The notes under the pieces: model-generated | What the model was told of the DNA's origin: nothing | Databases searched by the model: none | Seen by the model: only the letters and a program-made list of their open reading frames with translations | Made by a program: the position numbers and the translations under genes | Shown: piece by piece, positions 12,801-24,118 of the stretch | Position numbering within the stretch: position 1 is the stretch's first letter | How the letters are laid out: each line of letters starts with the position of its first letter | NCBI GenBank assembly: GCA_022385755.1 | Contig: MU278348.1 | Location: 841,035-905,034, forward strand | From: Trametopsis cervina | Lineage: Eukaryota; Basidiomycota; Agaricomycetes; Polyporales; Irpicaceae | Length of the DNA: 64,000 nt | Direction: 5' to 3'

Positions 12801-13926
12801 ATGTTCTCCAGGCGCTCGTCCATGGGTTCCCCGGTTCCGCAGGAGAAGAAAAAGCGATTCTCATGGCGTCGTACTCGCGAGGACATCGTGGCCATCATCC
12901 CAAACGACGACTCTGTGCGGTCGGATACTGAAGAGTCCACACCGTCTTCTCGAGCGGGCACCCGGCGGTCGACAGAGCTCTTCGCGTCCTTGCCGCCTCT
13001 GCTCGCCCGCGTGCCTCGTCCGGACTCTGTTATGTCCTCTGTCTCCACTACGGACGAAGCAGTGCTCGGATCTCGCGCTCGTGCACCTTCATCGCTGGGA
13101 CAAGTCATCGAGGCCGTCGTTCCGGACACATTTCCGGACGGTTTACCAACATACGCTTCCACGATGAATTCTCCAATACCGGTCACATATGGATTCATGC
13201 GGTCTTCCCCATTCGCAATGGTCGTCAAGTCGGAATCGGGATCCGGTGGAGGGGGGCATGCACTGTATCATGTCAGTGTGGGGGTGAATGTCTGGATGCC
13301 GACCAGCACCGTTACGATCATACGGCGAGGGGCGAGTGAGGATGGTCCTATTATCGCTGAACTGGAGTGAGCGGCGTTCCTTTCTTGCAATATCTGCAGC
13401 CGTGTCATTTGCGATGCAGCTGATCGTTACCGTCGCGTCAAGGTTGGGTATATCGTCTGCGCCCGCAACTGTCCTAATAGGCGGAACCAGTAAACCGCTC
13501 AACCAGATTTTCTTCAGGAGAAGCTCTACGAGCAGGTAAGCACAATTGAGACTTTACTTCTCGACCTACTCATTTTGGTCTATTTGCTAGCTCGCGAATA
13601 TATTACACTGGAGACGGGTCGACGATCAAGTGGAAGCTGGGCGCGAACTCATGGCAGGTCAGTTCAAATCTGCTGCGTAGCTCGACATATATAAACTCAA
13701 ATTGATCTTCATATGATTTGTCTACCTTCAGGCGTATTTAGGCTCGACGCTACTGGCTACCTTCGTTCCGACGCCTCCGCGAAAATTGACGTTACAGCCT
13801 GCAGGTCATACGCTGTCCGACCATGTCATGATTTCTCTCCTGATCATTATGCGGGAACAGCTTACTCCTATAGAGGGAATCCATCTGTTCAATTATTCTC
13901 AACGACACCGATTTCAGGAGGATTAA
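12801..13926 (+). CDS. DUF6593 domain protein
   Basis: Four exons join in phase: 12801-13366, 13443-13535, 13591-13657 and 13732-13926, giving 306 residues. The start has the context GCCACCATG. The first ~130 residues are Ser/Arg-rich and disordered (RRSSMGSP, KKKRFSWRRTRED). The second half matches DUF6593, a beta-rich domain of unknown function expanded in Agaricomycetes: ALYHVSVGVNVWMPTSTVTI, then IIAELELG, then YYTGDGSTIKWKLGANSW, then LLATFVP. The C-terminus is a short hydrophobic, amphipathic segment (HVMISLLIIMREQ), which could be a membrane contact but is too polar to call a TM helix. No signal peptide is seen. The function is unknown. Confidence 0.8.
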
Positions 13927-15320
13927 TATGCTCAATCAACCTATCCGCCGCATCCATCCTCGCTTTCGTATCATAGTCCCCATCTATTCGCTATCTCGCC
14001 TATTGCTGTGACAAATTCCATATGCATAAGTGTTCCTACTGTAATGTACATCTCATATACCCCGTCCATGTTGTATATCATCATTCTAGAATCAAATACA
14101 CTGCTAGTGTTTACACCGATTGATCAAGCCGGACTATCAAAACTTGTGTGGTGACAATATAATCACATATCTGGCCATGAGGGGCGTGAGGCGCAATTGC
14201 GTGCACAGACTTATACAATTCTTGAAGACGACGCGATCGTGGGCACCGGATATTACCAAAAAAGAGCGAGTATGGCTATGACATGACGGTTCCGTGCGGC
14301 TTCAGGACGTATAAATCATTGCCGAGACAAGTTCGACACCACTATAGTGACGAGAAAGGCTACGGAAGGAAGCATCGCACTGTGTCTTGCTAGCAGCTAT
14401 GCGCCCATTTTGTGTGCATCACGGCAGCGAGTCGCCCGTGTGTTCCGATAGGTTGTTCCGCGTCCGCATCGTTCTTGAGATATTTGCAAGACCTGGAGTA
14501 GGTATGAAATTGAGGTGCGGTCGAATGCTCGCAGACAGTTCCATATGTGACAGTGGTCGAACTTCTTAACTCTTTACCACAGACTACAAACTGGCCTCTA
14601 CACAAACATGAGCCTCAATCCAAGCCACGCTGGTGAGTTGTGTGAATTACGTACCCTCCTCATCTTGATGTAAACTTGCGCAGCCCCTCCAACTATGTGT
14701 TCGTGTATCCGGCGATGCCAACATCCCGCTTCAGCTATGTTGCCGCACCAGAGACGAGCTGAAAGCTCGTGGTCGTTGCCAAGTCGCAAGCGTCCGGGTA
14801 GTGCGTGAGAGCAGTTCATGCAAACACCCACGATTAAGTCTCGAGGCGGGGCCGAAGAGGTCAAGTTCACATCATCTTCGAAAGCATATTGCGCAGCTTC
14901 CGCTTCTTTTGTGTGCGTCTTCTCGGCTACCCGTAGTGGCAGCCAGAGGATGAGGTAGGTGGCTGGCCAGTGCAACAACGCTGTGTCCCCCGTGCGGAAA
15001 ACATGACGAGACGGAGATGATGGTCGAGAGGAGGTCTTGACCCGCATGCCGAGCGACCTGGTGCGTTCGTTGATTGGCGCTCCAGGCTCGAGATGACCAC
15101 AGGCTGGATGTCACGGTTTGCGGTGTCAGGTGCCCGTTGTTTTTCCTCCGCTTGACCTTCCATCTCTAACGCTCACTCGTTGTCTTTCCTTGTGTCTCTT
15201 TCCCTTTCTCTACGACTCGCCCCCCTCACTCTCCCTCTCGGAGCTGTCCCTTCTCCTCCAGAGGCTTTGCGGCGGTCTCAAAACACCTAGGCTCTCGACT
15301 TCAGCATACACCTGCCACCT
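13927..15320. other. Intergenic region with CT-rich promoter
   Basis: No gene is supported in these 1.4 kb. Roughly 15150-15260 of the top strand is strongly pyrimidine-rich (runs such as TCTCTTTCCCTTTCTC). This is a common core-promoter feature in filamentous fungi and basidiomycetes and probably belongs to the chitin deacetylase gene starting at 15321. Confidence 0.5.
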
Positions 15321-17418
15321 ATGTTGCCTTTCGCGCTCCTCGCGCTCCTCTCCGCCTTCATCGGGGTCTTAGCCCAGGACGACGGTGGTATCACTGGTCC
15401 CACATCCTCTCCCGAGGCCGCAGGTTATTCTTGTGACGCGACGAAATGCAAGCTGCCTGACTGTAACTGCGCTAGCACCGATCCGCCTGGTGGACTCGAC
15501 CCGGTGAGTCTCCCCCCTTAACTTATCAAGTCTTGACGTCCATATTTACCTAGTCATCTTATGTAGAAAACGGTACCCATGTTTGTAGTTTTCACCGCAG
15601 ATGATGCTGTCCAATCCTACACCCTCGACGCGGTCAACCAGTTCTTGGCGCACAGGAAGAACCCTAATGGATGTCCACCGAAGATGACCTACTTTACCTC
15701 TCTCAACTATACCAATTACACTTTGGTAACGGATTGGTATGTTGCTGGTAACGAAATAGCAGTACGTCATGCTCCGTCCCCTTGCACTCTATCCTACTCA
15801 TTCGTCTTGGATTACAGGATCACACGTACGTCTGCTTATCTCACCAGATTGTGTTTGTTGGCTCATCTAGCAATACAGAATGACGCATGTTGGCTCTCCT
15901 CCAAATGACGAAATCACCGGTAACCTTATTGCTCTTAACGCCTTGGCTGGTATTCCTATGAATGCGATTAAGGGTTTCCGTGCCCCTTACCTGAACTACA
16001 CCGTCGAGACGCTCAAGCTGCTTGCCGCCGCCGAGTTCCTCTACGATTCTAGTGCAGCGGCATCCATTCCTGTGACCGATCCGAATACCGATGCCTATTG
16101 GCCGTATTCCCTGGATAACGGCATGGCGAACGATTGCTTGGAGGTCCAAGGCTCATGTAAAGGCGAGCCTAAGTTGCCAGGATTCTGGGAGATCCCTATG
16201 TATGCGTTCTTTGACGCGCGTGGGGTTGCTGGCCCACATTTGATGGACCCATGGCTGTGAGTGGTGCTATCACTCAGCCGAACTTCGCTGCTTATGCTTT
16301 CCACTAGTGACGCTGCTAACGGAGGTTCGTCACCTAACGATACTGCGACTCTGGAATACATGAAGAGCACATTTAATGATCATTACAATGGCAAACGGTG
16401 AGTTTTGCACGAGTTAGGAGCAGCAGCAGGCACTGACCGAATGAACAGTCAACCGATTGGTCTATATACGCACCCCATTCACGTTGCTGTGAGCATGTTG
16501 TGCAATACACAGATCAACTGATACTGATGACCCCGTTCAGACCAACTACCCTGGTGTCCCTGCGCCTACGTCTACCATCAACATGATCAACCAGTTCCTT
16601 GATTGGGCACAGACGCAACAGAATGGTATGCCTTGCTGTATAGTTGCGATGCTAACAACAATCGCTTACTGAGTCTTCCTTAGTTTGGATTGTGTCGTCA
16701 GAGCAGTTGCTTGCCTGGGTCAGACATCCTGTCACTGCAGATCAGCTGAACACCCTGCCAGAGTTTACCTGCCCCACACCACAAATCGACGCCAGTAAGA
16801 AGATCTGCAACGGTATCCCCCAGAACGAAGACGGCCTCTTGTCCCACTGCGACTTCCCGGACTTCCCCTTCTTTACTTGCGTAAGTAGCAGCAACGGTCG
16901 CGGTTTAGCCTAGATGATTGACTCGTTCATGTTTTGTAGTATGGCTGCCCTGTGGAGGCCCCGACAGTCGATGACCCGAACCCGGCTCAACAGGTTCCCG
17001 CTGGCCAGCAGCCTCGTTCCCGCGGTATGCTCATCAAATGCTTTTCATCAACCTTATACTAAATGAAGGCACCATTCTAGTCCCAGCCAACTGCTCAACG
17101 CCCTTCTGGGATCCGATTGCAGGAAACTGCCTTTGCACTGATAGCAACTGTGCCTTCCAGGATGCCACAAGACCGATTGGTGTACGTTCTCACTCGTTTC
17201 CGCCTGGTTTTGTGCTTACTCCTTCTTAGCCTAACGGTGCTAACCTGACCGGGGGAGGCACTGGGTCAAACTCTTCTGCGCAAGCTACCCAGAGCTCGAA
17301 TCCCTTCGTGCCTTTTAACGGCCCCAACTCGGGAGCATTCGCAATCAGCCCCGCGGCGCCCTTGGCCGTGATACTGGGTGGTCTGCTTGGCATAGCGGCG
17401 GTCTACGCTCATCTCTAA
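15321..17418 (+). CDS. Secreted chitin deacetylase (polysaccharide deacetylase), GPI-type
   Basis: Eleven exons fit in phase, giving 516 residues: 15321-15503, 15567-15761, 15818-15825, 15879-16256, 16308-16397, 16449-16488, 16541-16625, 16684-16880, 16940-17024, 17081-17181 and 17230-17418. A signal peptide (MLPFALLALLSAFIGVLA) is followed by a Cys-rich segment and a NodB domain. Motifs in order: FTADDAV (catalytic and metal Asp), DHTMTH (metal His pair), GFRAPY, FLYDSS and LYTHP. This is the full deacetylase set. The enzyme should remove acetyl groups from chitin at the cell wall. The tail has a second Cys cluster (CNxxxFWDP-like), an Asn/Ser/Gly-rich spacer and a final hydrophobic segment (APLAVILGGLLGIAAVYA), which suggests a GPI anchor. 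KNPNGCP before YFTSLNYTNY resembles metazoan-type chitin deacetylases. The third exon is only 8 nt and encodes the DHT of the metal motif. Confidence 0.9.
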
Positions 17419-17874
17419 CAGTGGTACAACTTCACGATCTTGGCCCTTTCATTATGTTAATGTCAAAGGACTGTGGACGGTAGCGTATATTTACATCCGG
17501 GAACTCTTTGAGGTTCTGGTTTATGGACTTTTGGTGGATTTCGTCTTTTCATGCGGACTTCCTTTTTTGAACAGTACCCCTCATGGCACAATCTTGCAAC
17601 TCCTCTCACATTTTATTCCGCGTTCTTTCACTCATCGGTCGTTACATAGTGCATACAAGCCTCGTCTAATTCAATGAATGTTTTGCTGCATTTCTCCAGG
17701 CTGAAGCGGATCGTAAGAACATTACGCTGTAGGGCTTCGCACGTCGCGATTGCTGTCATGATTGACTTGGACACCTGCCTTCCTGGGCGTCCTCCGCTTC
17801 CGAACGAGTCATTGTCAGCACAGATGAATCAGCCAGGCGTCTACTCATGCACTGCGTTCTAGCGATCAGTATTG
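17419..17874. other. Intergenic
   Basis: 456 bp between the chitin deacetylase stop and the transcription factor start. It holds a T-rich 3' UTR-like segment around 17520-17630. No other feature seen. Confidence 0.4.
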
Positions 17875-20800
17875 ATGGCCTCCGGCAATGTAGTGACGCC
17901 TGCACTTTCACTGCGACCACTCCTGCATCTACTGGAACGCTCCTTTACGCCACCCATGCAGAAGAACGGAGCAGCATCTGGGAGTTCTGAACCTGCGAAA
18001 CAGCGTCGTAAGCCTGGTCGAGTCCCTGTATCGTGCGCAGAATGCAGAAGGTGCGCATGCAGATAGAGTATTGCTCCAATTTGTGTTCATGATCTTTTGT
18101 TCCAGGTTAAAGCTTAGGTGTGACAGACAAGTACGTCTCCGGTATCTTGAGCACATTCCACCTCTAATATCGCATTCCATAGGTGCCTTGTGAAAAATGT
18201 GTGAAGAGGGGGTGCGCAGCCATCTGTCCTGACGGTGAGGACAGCGCTTCTGTGTGTCTGTAACGGATATCTAACGCATATATGTGCGCTTAGGGGCTCT
18301 GACAACAGGAAATAAGATGAATCGGTGCGTCAGTTCACAATATACCTGAACTACCCCTGTAACATTGTCCTGTAGTCTCGCATTTGCGGATGCGGACGAG
18401 CTACAGAAGAAAGTGGAGAAGCTGAGGGACCGGGTACGAACCTTGGAAAGCGCGCTCCGGACGTTGCAGTCGAATATATCGGATCACCCACATCCCCTCC
18501 TTGCGGGCGGACCTGCTGTTGACTCAGCAAGTAGCTCACCGATGTTGCCCAGTGAACCTGGACCAAGTCCAAGCGCCCCTTTATCCCGTGACGATGAGGA
18601 GTTCATTGATGCATTCGGTATGTGAGGCGCGGATTTTGTGAGGGTTGATAAGAGGATTTACGTCTCACCAGGTACGTTGACTCTTGGGCTGCGAGGAGAG
18701 TCACGGTTCTTTGGACCAACTTCAAGATCTGAGGTGCGTCCTTTATCCTTCATTTGGTGCGTATACTGTCATCTTATTGTTACCCGATTGCAGTATCTTA
18801 TACATGTATGCGCTACCCCTACTCGCTGTCCTGCCTCTTTCATAGTAACCTCCTTTTAGGCTCCCCGTGGCTACACTACGCCTCCGTGCACCCTTGATGA
18901 TCTCCCTCGAATTTCGGATAAGATATGGAATGAAGCCATGAAGGGCTTCGAATCTCCGTGTCTCGACCCCGAGTTGAAGAAGCAGGTTCTGCAAGCCTTG
19001 CCATCGCTTTCTGAGGCTTGTCGCCTCTGCGATATATTTCTCGAACATGGAGAGTATCTGTGAGCGCATTGAGTAGATCAGCTTCTCGCTGCCGCGCTAA
19101 CATCACGACTTTAGGTGGGAGTCAATACCTCGCGCCCAACTCTACGACGAGATTCTCAGTGTAATATACCGCACACATGCGTATGCTCTTCCTCTATTTC
19201 ATGTGAACACGGTATTAACACTTGACTTCCGTATATCAGGAGCGAGTCCTCTAATCAGGTCTCTTCGCATGCAGCTTCTTTGCTGTTCATAATTTTTGCG
19301 CTTGCCGTCACCGTGGATCCCAAATGCGAACCATACTCGCTTACTGGACTGGAATATTATATACTGTCCAAACTATGCTTGCGATTCGACAGTCCCGTGT
19401 ATGAGACAACTCTCTGGGCGATCCAATCACTGGTGAGCATATGACGAGCGACGATCCTGCGCTACCTTTCTGATCCCGATGGAACAGATATACCAAACAA
19501 TATATTTGCAATTGTTTGATCAAGAACCGGCGAACACTGCGACCCATAAAGCTTGGATACTGAATGGGTTTGCTATCAAGCTAGGACATAGTGTAAGTGT
19601 GTGCGACTATATATGTGATCCGCCCCTGCTGATATGTCTTAGATTGGCCTACGTGAGTGTGGCCGGACCTTCCATAACACCTGACGTTAACACAGGATAT
19701 AGACGTCAAGAGCTCCAAATGGCAATTGGACGAGGAAGCCAGCGACAGGAGGGCCCATGTATTCTGGCAGCTTTTCCAGAAGGACGCATGGCTTGTATGT
19801 CCCTCGCCAGCCTTCATACGATCTTTTTCTGACTGTCTTACAGGCTTTTGGCTTTGGACGACCACCGTATATATCATTGGATTTTGTGGACTGCGATTTC
19901 CCCAAGGATCCCGAAGAATCTACGGATGCCGAAGGACATCGTGAGTGGGGATGTGAGTAGACTTTTAGTTCGCCCACATATACAGACGATTGATTGGTTG
20001 GCAGTCCATGCATGGTCTTGGCAATACGCGAAGCTCTTGCACACCGTCATGGTCAGAATATTCGGAGTCAAGGCACCTTTGTACTCCACTGTGCTCGAGA
20101 CAGACCGCAAAATACGTGACTTCCCGGTCCCGTGGCGGTTACGCAGCAGATGCGATATACCCGAGACCCTCGAACCTGGAAACACCATTCATATGCAAAG
20201 ATGGGGTGTTATGTCGAACAAGGAAATTAGTAAGCTGTGACCCTCGCCATGTTCTCCTTAAATAGGAGTCTCACAGTTGTGTTTAGCCCTGCTCAATTTG
20301 CATCGACCGTATCTCGCACAAGTACTGAACACCACCCCACATGACTTGCTGAAGCATCGATACAGTCCTTCTGTTATCGCCATCTACCGAGCATCCTGGA
20401 GGCTCATAGAGGGCCTAATAGCGACTCATAAGCGGTGTCCTCTAATCATAGAGAGGGTCAGCTTACCCTGGTCGCAAGCTCTCTCTGCCGCTGTAAGCAA
20501 TTCACGGTCTCCATTGTGGGGCACGGTTTTGACATATTTTCAGATCGTCATGTGTCTCCTTGTGACACGTGCTCCGACGTCGTCCCTCGCCTCTGCATCT
20601 CTACATGAGCTCGATAGGTTATGCGAATTCTTCGAGAAACTGCAGCACGCTTCACTCACTGCGCGGAATAATTTGGTTCGTTGTGCTTTCACCATCTGTT
20701 ATCGCATCACTGACACTACTACTCACGTAGGAGGCTGTCCGGAAAATGCAAAGTCAGGCACACGACGCGATCAATAAGGTGGACGTGCACGACAAAACGC

Positions 20801-21363
20801 ATCCTGCGGCTAAAGAGCTTGACCGTATCGGAGGCAAAACGCACCTGATATCCACTCAGTCTACACAATCACCTTCCGCATCATCTCCCGAAGGCTCTTC
20901 GCCAGCCAGTACACCCTCATCAACGTACACGGGGACGACGTATTCGGTGACGTCGTCCTTCTACGATCCCGTCTCAAACGCCACGAGCAACAGTACCGAG
21001 ATACACCCCGTGCTCATCAACGACATGCGCACTTTCGAGGGTTTCGGCAACCCGTCGACTATGACAGACTCGTTCAATGCAATGCCCCTCGACTTTGACT
21101 TTGACCTATCACAGGCCTTCCCTCTGCCTACCGATACACGACAACCTCCGGACTTCCAACATATGCAAGACTTCTCTGTGTTCGCGGGTACGGACTTCTT
21201 CGCAGGTGGCACCGCGAACATGATGCCACCTGCCGACACCGTTATGCTGGCGGAACCGTCGTTCGACGAGATTCCGAACTCGATGGGAGGAATGAATGTC
21301 CCTGTGCCCGAACTGCACGCCACATGGCAGTCATTCGTTGAGCAATTGGGCTTCAAGTTCTAG
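17875..21363 (+). CDS. Zn2Cys6 fungal-specific transcription factor
   Basis: A multi-exon gene. The binuclear zinc cluster is spread over three exons: CAECRR, then LKLRCDRQ, then VPCEKCVKRGCAAICPD. This gives C-x2-C-x6-C-x5-C-x2-C-x8-C with an extra Cys, the usual Agaricomycete form. A basic stretch (KQRRKPGRVP) precedes it and a linker and coiled coil follow (DELQKKVEKLRDRVRTLESAL, 18365-18480). The middle region fits the fungal-specific TF domain: QLDEEASDRRAHVFWQLFQKDAW, then FGRPPYISLDFVDCDFP, then LHRPYLAQVL. The C-terminus (20870-21363) is Ser/Thr-rich then acidic and aromatic (LDFDFDLSQAFPL), a plausible activation domain. An alternative ATG lies at 17957. Internal exon ends between 18.6 and 20.3 kb are uncertain. 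It binds DNA in the nucleus; targets are unknown. Confidence 0.85.
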
Positions 21364-21557
21364 GCTGTATAGGCTTGTATCACTTTGACACAGTTTTCGT
21401 TGTAGCAGTAGCATCTGTCTTCTAATATGTTTAGGACGTACGATAGATAATTTAATTCGCGATTGAGATGTCGCTGTGTCGTGTTTTATCATGCAGTAAC
21501 AGAGTGCAGCGGTCTGAGAGCAAGTGTGTTGTCATGTATCACAGCATTCCGAAAGGC

Positions 21558-21627
21558 AAAAGAGCATAAATATTGAGACCCGTAGGTCTACCACTCCGGG
21601 AAAGCGTGTCATCCTTGTGCAGGGGCC

Positions 21628-21658
<31 letters not shown>

Positions 21659-21682
21659 TTCGTATGTCACCCCGAAGGGGAC
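21558..21682 (-). ncRNA. U6 spliceosomal snRNA
   Basis: The complement of 21604-21660 carries the U6 core: AATTGGAACGATACAGAGA, then AGATTAGCATGGCCCCTGC, then CAAGGATGACACGC. These include the ACAGAGA box that pairs with the 5' splice site, the U4/U2-pairing region, the AGC triad and the internal stem-loop. A 5' hairpin with a UUCG loop (GTCCCC-TTCG-GGGG) sets the 5' end near 21682. The first downstream pol III terminator (TTTT) is at 21558-21561, giving about 125 nt, longer than the usual 100-112. Between the core and the terminator is an extra hairpin, AGACC-TACG-GGTCT. No intron interrupts the core, unlike in some fungi. No TATA box was seen upstream. It lies 289 bp from, and divergent to, EPT1. 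Confidence 0.88.
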
Positions 21683-21970
21683 ATGGAAGGTGGCGGGCGC
21701 CTCGGCCCATCCAAGCGACTTTTGCATTTTGTTCAACTCGCGGGGTGCAGGCACAACGCACGTGCGATCTGGGCAGACGCGTTTGTCCGTCATTGTCTCG
21801 GTGGCATACGACCAGCACTCATCGTCATTGCCGGCGACAAGACTATTGGATGTGGATTGCGCGTTAGAAGCCCTTCCTTTATCCTGTCTTATAAGTCCCT
21901 CTGTCGCCTGTTGATCCCCCTCCCTCACCTCCTTAACACACGCCTGTCTCCGAGTCCCTCTTACGCCATA

Positions 21971-23799
21971 ATGACCTATATACCTCAAGATGCGCTAGAA
22001 AACCTCAAAAAGTATCAATACAAGGGCGTTGACAAGTAAGCTTTTATCATTGCTGACACTGTGTGGAATGCTGATTAGTTAGTTCTTGTGCAGATCTTTG
22101 CTATCGCGTTATGTTCTCCAACCGTACTGGAACTGGCTTGTCACGCTTTGGCCAAAATGGGTTGCACCTAACACTGTAAGTATGTTGGGTCATAAGACAG
22201 GATGTTACTAACGCGAATTTCACAGATTACTATGACTGGCCTGCTAATGGTCGTAATCAACTTTGCGACCATGCTCTATTACGATCCTACATATGTCGGA
22301 CAGAAAGGGGGAGCCACAGGCCCACCAAACTGGATCTTCTTCACGTATGTCTCCACGCGGCATGAATTATATCTCTCATTCATGGCAATCAATACGCAGA
22401 TGGGCAGCCGGCTTGTTCATCTATCAGAGCCTCGACGCGATTGACGGGTATGCCGACTCAGACCAAGATCACGAATACGTGCTAACGTTTCTACGATCGT
22501 AGAAAGCAAGCCCGACGTACAGGAATGGCAGGTCCACTGGGAGAGATGTTTGATCACGGTACGCATTCAGCCAAGTGTACGATGAGGTTGAAAACCGACT
22601 CCTTGTTTAGGATGTGACGCTATCAATACTTCCGTAAGTATAATTGGTCGGACATGCTCCGTACACGCATTGCTTTTAGGGCTCACAACACGTTCAATAG
22701 CTCGAAGCGATTTTGACCTGCTACGCTATGAACCTGGGCCGGTCTTGGTGGCCTGCTTTATCGCAAGCTGCAGCACTTTCCAACTTCTACTTGACTACAT
22801 GGGAAGAATACCATACCGGTGAGTATTAGGGGTGCGACCATGAATCACGCTTCTCATATTTTGCCAGGTCAATTATACCTCGGAGTCTTCTCTGGTCCCG
22901 TAGAAGGCATATTGCTCATCGTTGTCATATTCATAATCAGTGGGGTTTATGGTAAGTTTATCGGTGGGTATTACTCATATGAGTGCTAATGGGCTCCCGC
23001 ATGATGTAGGCCCTGCTGTCTGGGATACGCCCATATTGACCTTACTTCGCCTGGACAATGTCCCTGAGATTACCAAGGTCATCCCCAATGTTGGCGTCAA
23101 CGTAGCCTTCATGTGGTACGGATTTATCTTCCTCCAGTTCAACATTATAACCAGGTATGCTATCTACTATTTGCGTCTTGCGATATGGTAACCTTACACA
23201 CCATACTTGTAGCTACATCAACGTGTTTAAGGCGAAGCTCGCGTCCCATTCAAATCCGTGGAAGCCCCTTTTACACCTGCTTCCGTTACCAACCACGATC
23301 GCCCTGCAACTCTTCTGGCTTAGTGCGCCGGCATATAACAACTCGCGTATAATCAATTCTTCGCTATTCATCCCCTTCCTGGGCGCCTGGGGTTTGCAAT
23401 TTGCGCACCAAGTAGGACGAATGATCCTTGCCCACCTCACGAAGCAACCGTTCCCGATATTCGATTCGTTGTTCTTGTGGAGTGCTGTAGGTGCCATTGA
23501 TGCGAACCTCCCATTATTGCTCAAGCGGTGCGTGTTGCGAGATCCCAAAGAGTGACGGAGCTCTCATCCCCATTTCTAGCCCACCAATACTGCAACACAA
23601 TATGCATAACACAGGACTGGTAGTCCTGTTGACCTTGGGATTTTCGCTAGTGTCCTATGCCCGCTTCTGCACGCTTGTCATCAACGATATCACAAATTAC
23701 CTCGGCATCGCGTGCTTTACTGTGCGGAAGAAGGACGTGACCGGCCACTGGAGGCGTGCTGCGTCAGTTGACAAGATGACAGTCGGCAAGAAACAGTAA
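21971..23799 (+). CDS. EPT1: CDP-choline/ethanolamine phosphotransferase
   Basis: About ten exons encode a multi-pass ER enzyme that transfers phosphocholine or phosphoethanolamine from the CDP-alcohol to diacylglycerol, the last step of the Kennedy pathway. The family signature D-G-x2-A-R-x8-G-x3-D-x3-D is intact: [23 protein letters not shown]. It is split by introns after AIDG and after FDH. The N-terminus (ALENLKKYQYKGVDKSLLSRYVLQPYWNW...APNTITMTGL) is typical of EPT1/CPT1. Several hydrophobic segments follow, including LYLGVFSGPVEGILLIVVIFIISGVYG and MWYGFIFLQFNIITSYINVF. The end is basic (KKDVTGHWRRAASVDKMTVGKKQ). Length is close to the ~390-400 of yeast. The sequence does not decide between choline and ethanolamine as substrate. 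Confidence 0.92.
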
Positions 23800-24118
23800 G
23801 CATGGCTGAGGGTGTAGAATGTAACCCAATGTATGCATGTTTTCATAACGACCGTATGATGACCGGAGGAAAGGACGTATTATTGTAAAGCTTGGTAGTT
23901 AGACTTGTCCGTTAATGTACTTGCTTTGTCACTGGACATGCTGTTTAGAAACGTGAAGCAGCCTCTAAATTGCTCTTGACACATTGAGTGTGATTTTCAC
24001 GGTCGTATGAACAGATCTGATCGGTATGACGAGATAAGATTAAAATCACGTTCCGAGTCACTGCTCTGCCACAGCCAATAATTTTGAGTCAGAGCGTGGA
24101 AGCGTCATTCGTGGATTT
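23800..24118. other. Intergenic
   Basis: 319 bp between EPT1 and HTS1. AT-rich on the left. No feature seen beyond the expected 3' and 5' UTRs. Confidence 0.4.
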
